Shown here in pieces: positions 1-6,874 of a DNA stretch of 64,000 nt. How positions within the stretch are numbered: the stretch's first letter is position 1; each line of letters starts with the position of its first letter. Source of the DNA: SKZT01 sp964478625. GTDB taxonomy: Bacteria > Desulfobacterota > Desulfobacteria > Desulfobacterales > SKZT01. The position numbers and the translations under genes are program-made. A model generated the notes under the pieces. It saw nothing but the letters and a program-made list of their open reading frames with translations. It did no database searches and had not been told where the DNA came from. The DNA is taken from the NCBI GenBank assembly GCA_964478625.1, contig CAYZJH010000004.1:1-64000 (forward strand). The letters run 5' to 3'.

Positions 1-85
1 AAAATTATTCGGTAATAGATTCGAAAACGACAATATGAACATCAACTTTGTAAGCGTTCCACTCAGCATGCCGAGCCCAAACCGG

Positions 86-203
86 TAAGTAACTGCTCAC
101 CCCTTTGAAAAATGGGGGCCGGGAGGATTTGACAAGCTGAGGCCGTTTTAAAAATCCCCCTAAATCCCCCTTTTTCAAAGGGGGACTTGTGAGGAGTTAC
201 TTA
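86..203. repeat. MITE-like inverted-repeat element, family A
   Basis: A 118-base element with terminal inverted repeats. The left end reads TAAGTAACTGCTCAC and continues into CCTTTGAAAAA plus a G run. The right end, read on the other strand, is TAAGTAACTCCTCAC and also continues into CCTTTGAAAAA plus a G run. Both outer ends are TA, which fits the TA target duplication of IS630/Tc1-type transposases. There is no room for a protein, so it would have to be moved in trans. No second full copy was seen in this window. Confidence 0.6.
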
Positions 204-256
204 GAAGCATATATGATAACGCCTTTAGAATCAAGAAACATATTAAAACCTGAGAT

Positions 257-428
257 GAGCGATTTTATTTGGGAAAATCTAATGACGCCATACCGGAGAA
301 GGCCGGTATCCGGTTTGATGGTTTCACCTTATGGATAGCGCCTGAAGGCTTCCATTTGTGCCGGGCTCCCGGTTCAAGCCCGGGACAAGCTTTGCGGGAA
401 TGACATTTAATGGGCAACTTAATCGCTC
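257..428. repeat. MITE-like inverted-repeat element, family B (copy 1)
   Basis: The 172-base element starts with GAGCGATT and ends with its inverse complement AATCGCTC; one more matching base lies outside each end. Inside is a CCGGAGAAGGCCGGTATCC segment. The left part, from TGAGC through TTTTATTTGG and GAAGGCCGG, closely resembles the repeat at 25995-26121, so this is a dispersed family. It is non-coding. With family A it fills most of the first 460 bases, in which I see no gene. Confidence 0.55.
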
Positions 429-460
429 AAATTAGATAAAACCCTATCGGATATATCAGA

Positions 461-1846
461 TTAGAATATTTTTCCCGGATTTAATATCCAATTGGGGTCA
501 AAAAGCTGTTTGATGCCTTTCTGAAAGTTGATGCTGACAGGGCTAAGTTCTAGCTCGAGGAATGATTTTTTTGCATATCCGATTCCATGCTCGCCCGAAA
601 TCGTACCCCCCATGGCCACCGTCATCTTTAATACGGCACGAACCGCTTCATCAATGTGAGGATGATCTTTTTGCGGGGCGGTAATGTTGATATGGATATT
701 ACCATCACCGGCATGACCGAATGCGTACAGGGACAATCCGTATTGCTTTTCAATATCAGGCATGGCACCTGCCAGGTCGGCGATTCGTCCGATTGGCACT
801 GCAATATCTTCGGCAATATTGATTACGGATGCTTCACGAATGCGAATCGATATCTGTCGGCGCGCAGTCCAGATATCTTCTCTTTGGGAGTCGTTTTCCG
901 CTTCCAGCAGCCCAGAAACGCCCATTTCTCTTAAAATTTTACCGATTTCCGATAAAGCCGTTCTGGTTTGTTCTTCGGAACCATCCACCTCGATGATCAC
1001 AAACGCCGCATTTTTTCCGGGGATGGAAAAGGGTATTAAATCCCTGACAAGGTCGAGACATTTGTTGTCCATAAATTCCAGAGCCGCCGGAAGGTGTCCG
1101 CGTACCTGGATTTCCGTGACTGCGGCCATGGCATCCCGGATATCGTTAAAGACAGCTCCCAAGGTTCTGCTTTTCGGCGGGTGAGGTATTAACTTTAAAA
1201 TGAGACTTGTGATAATCCCCAGCGTTCCTTCGGAACCGACCATCAAATGGGTGAGATCATAGCCCACTACTCCCTTCCTGGTGCGGGTTCCTGTTGAAAT
1301 GATATCTCCCGTAGGTAAAACCACCTCCAGGCCCAGAATGTAATCTTTGGTTGTACCGTATTTCAGACAGGACGGTCCCCCTGCCGATGTGGCAGCGTTG
1401 CCTCCAATGGTGCTTTTATCCATGCCTGCGGGGTCCGGCGGATAAAAGAGACCCTTTGCCCTGGCGGCATTTCTCAGGTCCAGGGTAATCACGCCGGGTT
1501 CAACCTCCGCAATCAAATTACCGGTGTCGATGACCCGGATTTGATTCATGAAAGACATGTTCAGTACCAGGCCGCCAGACATCGGAAGGCACCCACCTGT
1601 GAGTCCGGTGCCACCGGCTCTTGGAACCACCGGAAATTTTTTCAGATTAGCCAGTCTTAAAAGGCTGCTGATCTGTTGTGCAGACCGGGCCATGACCATG
1701 ATCTGAGGAATTGCACGAAGAAAAGATGCATCACGATCATACTTTTTTAAAACATCCTGGTCGGTGATGACATAGTCGTCTCCGACCGTATTTTTGATTT
1801 CGATGATAACATCGTCCGTAAACTGAAAATTGATGGGTTGTTCCAT
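461..1846 (-). CDS. FAD-binding oxidoreductase, GlcD / D-lactate dehydrogenase type
   Basis: This is a 461-residue flavoprotein of the GlcD/Dld2 family, which oxidises 2-hydroxy acids such as D-lactate or glycolate. The N-terminal FAD-binding (PCMH) half carries PRAGGTGLTGG near residue 75 and STIGGNAATSAGG near residue 145. The C-terminal FAD-oxidase domain has the FGHAGDGNIH motif near residue 380, ISGEHGIG near 420 and the usual ending NPGKIF. The length is normal and the gene looks intact. No iron-sulfur partner (GlcF type) lies beside it. It stands alone downstream of the transporter operon, separated by an inverted-repeat element, so the electron acceptor is unknown. The exact substrate cannot be read from the sequence. 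The ATG at 1846 has no clear ribosome binding site. Confidence 0.88.
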   Translation of the reverse strand: MEQPINFQFTDDVIIEIKNTVGDDYVITDQDVLKKYDRDASFLRAIPQIMVMARSAQQISSLLRLANLKKFPVVPRAGGTGLTGGCLPMSGGLVLNMSFMNQIRVIDTGNLIAEVEPGVITLDLRNAARAKGLFYPPDPAGMDKSTIGGNAATSAGGPSCLKYGTTKDYILGLEVVLPTGDIISTGTRTRKGVVGYDLTHLMVGSEGTLGIITSLILKLIPHPPKSRTLGAVFNDIRDAMAAVTEIQVRGHLPAALEFMDNKCLDLVRDLIPFSIPGKNAAFVIIEVDGSEEQTRTALSEIGKILREMGVSGLLEAENDSQREDIWTARRQISIRIREASVINIAEDIAVPIGRIADLAGAMPDIEKQYGLSLYAFGHAGDGNIHINITAPQKDHPHIDEAVRAVLKMTVAMGGTISGEHGIGYAKKSFLELELSPVSINFQKGIKQLFDPNWILNPGKIF

Positions 1847-1893
1847 ATAATGCGCTTGCTGTCTTTATAAATGGTCGAGGAAAGGTCTTATCG

Positions 1894-2024
1894 AGTGGCT
1901 GAACGAAAACTCCCCTCCCTTTGGGAGGGGCGGGGGAGGGAAAGATAACCACTTGATATTATTAGCCCCCACCCTGGCCCTCCCCCGATGGGGGAGGGAA
2001 TATAGTACTCTTCGTTCAGCCACT
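1894..2024. repeat. MITE-like inverted-repeat element, family C
   Basis: This 131-base element has perfect 14-base terminal inverted repeats, AGTGGCTGAACGAA at 1894-1907 and its complement at 2011-2024. Inside each end lies a G/C-rich hairpin-prone block (CCCTCCCTTTGGGAGGG and CCTCCCCCGATGGGGGAGG). It sits between the amino acid permease and the FAD dehydrogenase and has no coding capacity. A TATC tetranucleotide occurs on both sides and might be a target duplication. A related lone end occurs at 9223. Confidence 0.65.
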
Positions 2025-2103
2025 ATCTAATGCCAATCACCCAAATGAGATAAAAGACCCTTTGCTTCGGTCAAAGAAACCGGACTTGATCCTTTCAAAC
2101 CTG

Positions 2104-2772
2104 TCAATGCTGCCGTCCAAAACCCGGTATATAAAGTTTTCTTTCCAGCTTTCCCAGAATGACGCCGGCAAGGGAGACTAGTACCAGATAATATAACCCT
2201 GCAACAAAAAACGATTCAGTAAACCTGAAATAGGTGGTGGCAACATCTCTTGCCTGTCCGGTAATTTCAATACAAGTGATGATATAAGCCAGTGAGGAAT
2301 ATTTAATCAAATAAATGATCTCATTGCCGCAACCCGGAAGTGCCCTTCGTATTGCCTGCGGCAGAACAATCCAGCAGACGGACTCCATGGATGAAAATCC
2401 CAGTGATTTTGCGGCGAGCAGCTGTCCTCGCTTGATTGCCAGGAGTCCGCCCCGGATGTATTCGGAATGATACGCTCCCGAACAGAGGATAAAGCCTGTT
2501 ACCGCAGCTGCATAAGGTGACAGGTAAATTCCGAGATTGGGAAGTCCGAAATAAAGAAAAAAGAGTTGAACCACCAGGGGGGTTCCTCGAAAAATTCCGG
2601 CATAAATATTTCCAATTCTTTTGACCCAGGGTGAACCGAAGGTCCTGATCGTTCCGACTAAAATTCCCAACAGAAGACCCCCCGAGGCCGATGGCAAAAT
2701 CAGAAGAATGCTGACCCAGAGTCCGTGGTTTAACGCGGGGATAAGGTGTTGGCTATAAAAATCCCAATCCAT
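2104..2772 (-). CDS. polar amino acid ABC transporter permease
   Basis: The 222-residue inner-membrane permease belongs to the HisM/GlnP family. It has about five hydrophobic segments, the family motif FRGTPLVVQLFFLYFG near residue 62, and an EAA loop (SEYIRGGLLAIKRGQ then AAKSLG) near residues 103-125 that docks onto the ATPase. It is the last gene of a four-gene minus-strand operon. Its ATG follows the ATPase stop by three bases, so translation is probably coupled. With the other permease (3553-4248) it would form a heterodimeric channel. Substrate specificity is not visible here beyond the polar amino acid class. Confidence 0.9.
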   Translation of the reverse strand: MDWDFYSQHLIPALNHGLWVSILLILPSASGGLLLGILVGTIRTFGSPWVKRIGNIYAGIFRGTPLVVQLFFLYFGLPNLGIYLSPYAAAVTGFILCSGAYHSEYIRGGLLAIKRGQLLAAKSLGFSSMESVCWIVLPQAIRRALPGCGNEIIYLIKYSSLAYIITCIEITGQARDVATTYFRFTESFFVAGLYYLVLVSLAGVILGKLERKLYIPGFGRQH

Positions 2773-2775
2773 TTA

Positions 2776-3540
2776 TCAAGGCTCTCTCACCAGATCTTTG
2801 AGCATTTCACAAAATCCGCGGCACCGGGTGGAAGCATCAGAGCTGAGAAGCTTTTCAGGTGAACCCCGTTCGATAATCCGGCCGTTTTCCATAAACAGGA
2901 TCTCATCGGTCAGGGATTTGACGTATCCTATCTGGTGGGTGGCCATGATCATCGTCATGCCTGAGCGGGCCAGATCCACAATTACCCGGAGCACCTCTCC
3001 GATCAATTCGGGGTCCAACGCGGATGTGGGTTCATCCAGCAAAATGACTTTTGGATCCATGGCCAGTGCCCTTGCGATGCTTACCCTCTGTTTTTGTCCG
3101 CCGGACAACTCTGCAGGATACAATTCAGTCTTGTCGGCAAGTCCTACCCGTTCAAGCTCATGATAAGCCCTGTCCCTTGCCTCGACTTTCGGATACTTTT
3201 TTACTTTTCTCAGGGCAATGGATACATTCTCCAATGCATTCAGGTGATCAAAAAGATTAAAATCCTGAAAAATCATGCCAACCTGCTGGCGAAACTGATA
3301 TAGCTCCGCCTTTTTATGATAGTGAACCTCCCGGCCTTCAAGAAAAACTTTTCCACCGTCCGGAGGCAAAAGAAAATTAATGCATTGCAACAGAGTACTT
3401 TTACCGCCACCTGAAGGTCCGATGAGAATTTTAAGTTCCCCCTTATCAACGGTCATGGAAACGCCGTTGAGGATTTTTTTTCCTCCCAATATTTTGTGGA
3501 TATCGATAATCCGGAGAACCGGTGCGGTTTCAGTGGTCAT
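2776..3540 (-). CDS. polar amino acid ABC transporter ATP-binding protein (GlnQ/HisP type)
   Basis: A 254-residue cytoplasmic ATPase that powers the flanking permeases. All catalytic motifs are present: Walker A GPSGGGKST near residue 42, the Q-loop in the GMIFQDFNLF region, the signature LSGGQKQRVSIARAL near 144, Walker B VILLDEPTSALDPE near 164, and the H-loop in MATHQIGYV near 200. The family (GlnQ, HisP, ArtP) imports amino acids together with a periplasmic binding protein. It lies between two permease genes with very short spacers (12 and 3 bases), which shows a single operon. Length and motifs are normal. Confidence 0.93.
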   Translation of the reverse strand: MTTETAPVLRIIDIHKILGGKKILNGVSMTVDKGELKILIGPSGGGKSTLLQCINFLLPPDGGKVFLEGREVHYHKKAELYQFRQQVGMIFQDFNLFDHLNALENVSIALRKVKKYPKVEARDRAYHELERVGLADKTELYPAELSGGQKQRVSIARALAMDPKVILLDEPTSALDPELIGEVLRVIVDLARSGMTMIMATHQIGYVKSLTDEILFMENGRIIERGSPEKLLSSDASTRCRGFCEMLKDLVREP

Positions 3541-3552
3541 AGGATTTAGTCC

Positions 3553-4248
3553 TTAGTGGGAGTATCCGGGTATTCTCACTTTATTTTCGAGTTTCAAAAG
3601 GGCTTTTACCCCCAGCCAGGTTAAAATATAATATAAAACTCCGGCTAAAAGGTACAATGTAAGATGCTGGTAAGTCCTTGAAGCCACAAAGTGGGTCCTG
3701 GCCATAATTTCCGTGGTTCCCAGTACAAATGCTACTGCCGAATCCTTAAGGACTATAGAAAACTCATTGGACCATGCCGGGATAGCAATTCTTAGAGCCT
3801 GGGGTAAAATAATGTTGCGGATTGCCATGGAATCACTCATCCCCAATGCATTTGCAGCTTTAAGCTGCCCCTGCGGAAGAGATTGAATGGCACCCCTGAA
3901 AATCTGAGACTGGTATGCCGCACTGACCATGCCCATAACCAGGCAAGCAGCCATAAAGGGACTGAAATTGATATTCATCCCATATCCTGATTTGAGTGTG
4001 ACTTCAATAAAGCCAAAAACGCCAAAATAAACCAGAAAAAGAAGTACCAGAACAGGAACTCCCCGAAAGAACCAGACATAAACGCCTACCAGGGTGCGAA
4101 CAGCCCGAGACCCATAAACCTGTCCGACAGCCATGGGAATTCCGGCGATCAGACCCAGCACCATAGCCCCGACCACAATGCCGGCAGTGACCAGGGTACC
4201 CCTGAGAATATAGGGAAAGGCATCCATGATTGCAATAAAGGCATCCAT
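3553..4248 (-). CDS. polar amino acid ABC transporter permease
   Basis: This HisM/GlnP-type inner-membrane permease of about 231 residues has the motif FFRGVPVLVLLFLVYFG near residue 60. Its EAA loop (SQIFRGAIQSLPQGQ, then AANALGMS) lies near residues 114-138. The ATG at 4248 is preferred over a TTG one codon further upstream because AAGG lies eight bases before it. It shares little more than the family motifs with the second permease of the operon, so the two probably form a heterodimer. A stable hairpin (4270-4309) separates it from the binding-protein gene upstream. Confidence 0.9.
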   Translation of the reverse strand: MDAFIAIMDAFPYILRGTLVTAGIVVGAMVLGLIAGIPMAVGQVYGSRAVRTLVGVYVWFFRGVPVLVLLFLVYFGVFGFIEVTLKSGYGMNINFSPFMAACLVMGMVSAAYQSQIFRGAIQSLPQGQLKAANALGMSDSMAIRNIILPQALRIAIPAWSNEFSIVLKDSAVAFVLGTTEIMARTHFVASRTYQHLTLYLLAGVLYYILTWLGVKALLKLENKVRIPGYSH

Positions 4249-4269
4249 CAAAAGGACCTTCTCAAAGTG

Positions 4270-4309
4270 ACAAAACCCGAAGAGCTACTGTATGCACTCC
4301 GGGTTTTGT
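4270..4309 (-). terminator. intercistronic stem-loop between binding protein and permease
   Basis: A ten-base stem (ACAAAACCCG paired with CGGGTTTTGT) closes a loop of about 20 bases between the binding-protein stop and the permease start. Such hairpins in ABC operons usually lower read-through or protect the 3' end of the binding-protein mRNA, so that binding protein is made in excess. The U-rich 3' arm allows partial termination, but there is no long separate T run. Confidence 0.45.
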
Positions 4310-4330
4310 TACCTTGTTGAATGAAATCAA

Positions 4331-5089
4331 TTAATGAGCACCGGGCTCATATTTTTTGACCAATTCATCCCAATAGGGATCGGCCATCAGCATTTCAAGC
4401 CCTTTGTTGAGAATTTCCAGCAACTCCGTGTCGGATTTATTGACACCGTAAGCAAAATCTTCCGGTTCCATGCCGAAAGTACCCAGAATTTTTACGGGTT
4501 TTTTCTTAACTGCATCGGCTGCGGGAGCATCATCCATGGCTGCCGCATGGATTCTGCCGTTGATCAGATCCTCGATGGCCATGGGTGCGGAATCATAAAA
4601 CCGGAGTCCGTAGTTAATGCCATTTTTCCCAACCTGGTCTTTCAACCATTTGGACTCCGATGTACCGCTTTGCACCCCTAAATGTTTTTTTCCGGTTTTT
4701 ATCTCCTCCACGGTCAGATTGCTGTCATTTTTGACTACAAACACCTGCTTAATTTCCCAGTAAGGTATGGTATAATTGATTTTTTGAGCCCTTTCATCAG
4801 TAACGGAAAGCCCTGAAGCGATAAAATCGATCTTTTTGGCTTCGAGACTTGCGATGATGCCACTCCACTCCATGGGGCGATGGATGACCTTAAACCCCAT
4901 CTTATCAGCGATCCAGTTTACTGCATCCACATCAAAACCAGCCGGCACACCATTTTTATCCACATAGGCAAATGGTGGAAAGTTTGCGTCAATGCCGTTA
5001 ATATATTCTTTTTTCGCCAGGGCAGATCCTGCTGTAAAAAGAACAATGGCCATGACTGAGATGGTGATCCATGTTAAAATTTTCCGCAT
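4331..5089 (-). CDS. periplasmic amino acid-binding protein (ABC transporter)
   Basis: The product is a solute-binding protein of family 3 (SBP_bac_3), about 252 residues. The start at 5089 gives a clean signal peptide (MRKILTWITI, a hydrophobic core, then GSALA before the mature KKEYINGIDANFPPFA). It is preceded by AAGGAG ten bases upstream, whereas an upstream in-frame ATG (5143) would bury the signal. The mature part shows the family pattern FPPFAYVDKNGVPAGFDVD, then MEWSGIIASLEAKKIDFIASGLSVT. It is the first gene of the transport operon. The protein delivers a polar amino acid to the permeases; the ligand cannot be told. Confidence 0.9.
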   Translation of the reverse strand: MRKILTWITISVMAIVLFTAGSALAKKEYINGIDANFPPFAYVDKNGVPAGFDVDAVNWIADKMGFKVIHRPMEWSGIIASLEAKKIDFIASGLSVTDERAQKINYTIPYWEIKQVFVVKNDSNLTVEEIKTGKKHLGVQSGTSESKWLKDQVGKNGINYGLRFYDSAPMAIEDLINGRIHAAAMDDAPAADAVKKKPVKILGTFGMEPEDFAYGVNKSDTELLEILNKGLEMLMADPYWDELVKKYEPGAH

Positions 5090-5320
5090 TTGCTGCAATC
5101 TCCTTTCGATCTTCAGGTTTGTCATAAATTGGTCTAAATTCATATTTCAATAAAGCAGTCTGGAACCATGGCACTTAATGTCCGGATTTCGCCGCTTTTC
5201 AGACTTAAGGGATTTAAGCTTTCGCCGAATTGAAACCAAAAATTGAAAATATAGGCTTAAGCATATTTTTGCCATCCCCGATTTTCATCTATCGCCCAAA
5301 AGCTTATGATATGTCAATGA

Positions 5321-6874
5321 TTAAAGTTTTGAGGGAGTCTCATCACTGATGGGAATTCGAATTTTCAGGGTGGTTCCTTTTCCTTTGGCGGATTCGACTT
5401 GTATGTGCCCATTATGCTGTTTTACAATTCTTTGGGTGATGAACAGCCCTAATCCTGTACCCTGTTTTCCTTTTGCTGAAAAAAACATGTTAAACATCTG
5501 GGAGACCGTTTTTTCATCCATACCGATCCCGTTATCGGATATTTCAAATAGAATTTCATCTTCAGATCTTTCAACAACAAAGGCAATTTGGTGTTCAGTT
5601 TTCGATTTATCATCAAGGCATGCGTCCATGGCATTATCTAAAATATTGATCAGGGCGGAATGAAGAAAGCCGGGGTCTATGTTAAATTCCCCAAGTGGTT
5701 GCCGGAAGTCTTTTATAAAGCCGATGGAATGTTTTTTCAGCTTAGGTTCGATCACACCGGCAACATCTTCGGCAAATGCGGCCACATCTGTCTGTTCCCT
5801 GTTCAGCTCCCGGTCTTTTGCATAAAAAAGAATGTCCAGTACCATGTTTCGGATTCTCGCCACCATCTGCTTGGTAATATCAAGTCCCTCCTTGATTTGC
5901 TGGTTGTCTTTCTTGGACAATCCAGAGTCGAGCAGGTACAATCCACCGTCTAGCCCGGTCAAAAGGCCCTTAATACCATGGGAAACCGACCCGATAAGCA
6001 ACCCCAGGGAGGATAGATGATCCTGGAAATCAAGCACCTGCTCAATATTGGTGGCCATAACCATGACATGGGTAATATCTCCGGAAGAACTTCGAACAGG
6101 AGAGGTCCAGACCAGAATTCTGATACGCCTTGCACTTTTGGCTATAAATTCCACCTCCATCTGGTGGGACTGACCGTCATCAAAAGTCTTCAAAACCGGG
6201 CACTGTTCACAAGGCTCATTGCGTTGTCTCCAGACATGATAACATTTGGAACCGGTTTCATCTCCGAAATCTTCCTTAAACCGGCTGTTTACCGAAGTAA
6301 ATGTTAAATTCCGATCCTGGATGGTGATGTAACACGGGAGCTGGTTGAAAATGTCGCCGAATCGCCCTTCAACCGTAAGGGCCTTGATATCTTTCGCGGC
6401 AGTATCTTCCGGTTTGTATACACTTTTAAGGGCTTCGGTTTTTTTGGCCAGGAGTGATTCCAGGTGGGTTGTGTAATCCCTGAGTTTTCGGCGGATCAGA
6501 ATCTTTTCACGGACCCTCTGAATGGCCACATCCAGAGCATCAACATCCACCGGTTTTGTGATAAAATCCGACGCTTCATCCTTAAAACTGGTGATGGCAA
6601 GATCCATATCCCCATGACCGGTAATCATGATGACTTCGGTTTCCGGGTTGTACAATTTAATCTTTCGAAGCAACTCGATTCCGTCCATGCCCGGCATTTT
6701 GATATCCGTAAGGACAATGGGCGGCTGCTTTTCTTTAAAAATTTCAAGGGCCTCTTCACCGTTATCCGCGGTCAGCACTTCATAGCCCATGTCGCTCAGG
6801 GACATCCCCAGTACTAAACGGATATCTTCTTCATCATCTACCAGAAGAATTTTATTTTCAATGGATTCATTCAT
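5321..6874 (-). CDS. hybrid receiver-PAS-histidine kinase
   Basis: A cytoplasmic hybrid of about 517 residues. The receiver (1-120) is intact: acidic pair D13/D14, phospho-acceptor D57 in LTDIKMPGMDG, T85 and K107. A helical linker follows, then a PAS domain with a cysteine pattern CYH...CEQCPV near residues 220-240. The kinase core has a DHp helix with phospho-His in SVSHGIKGLLTG and an ATPase domain with NILDNAMDAC, DNGIGMD and GTGLGLF. The start at 6874 is chosen for AGGAAC just upstream and a conserved-looking beginning; it overlaps the end of the preceding kinase gene by eight bases, so the two are co-translated. A receiver before the kinase core suggests that the upstream kinase phosphorylates this one in a relay. 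Confidence 0.88.
   Translation of the reverse strand: MNESIENKILLVDDEEDIRLVLGMSLSDMGYEVLTADNGEEALEIFKEKQPPIVLTDIKMPGMDGIELLRKIKLYNPETEVIMITGHGDMDLAITSFKDEASDFITKPVDVDALDVAIQRVREKILIRRKLRDYTTHLESLLAKKTEALKSVYKPEDTAAKDIKALTVEGRFGDIFNQLPCYITIQDRNLTFTSVNSRFKEDFGDETGSKCYHVWRQRNEPCEQCPVLKTFDDGQSHQMEVEFIAKSARRIRILVWTSPVRSSSGDITHVMVMATNIEQVLDFQDHLSSLGLLIGSVSHGIKGLLTGLDGGLYLLDSGLSKKDNQQIKEGLDITKQMVARIRNMVLDILFYAKDRELNREQTDVAAFAEDVAGVIEPKLKKHSIGFIKDFRQPLGEFNIDPGFLHSALINILDNAMDACLDDKSKTEHQIAFVVERSEDEILFEISDNGIGMDEKTVSQMFNMFFSAKGKQGTGLGLFITQRIVKQHNGHIQVESAKGKGTTLKIRIPISDETPSKL

Noticed and set aside
86..428. CRISPR array at the left end of the window
   Set aside because: The repeats are inverted, of different families and not regularly spaced; no cas gene is present.
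762..1184. A 140-residue plus-strand frame within the GlcD-type gene
   Set aside because: It lies wholly opposite a well-supported flavoprotein and shows no domain or start signal; it is a shadow frame.
5160..5200. A second sigma54-like site (TGGCAC) upstream of the amino acid binding protein
   Set aside because: The spacing GG-N10-GC is not met on either strand.
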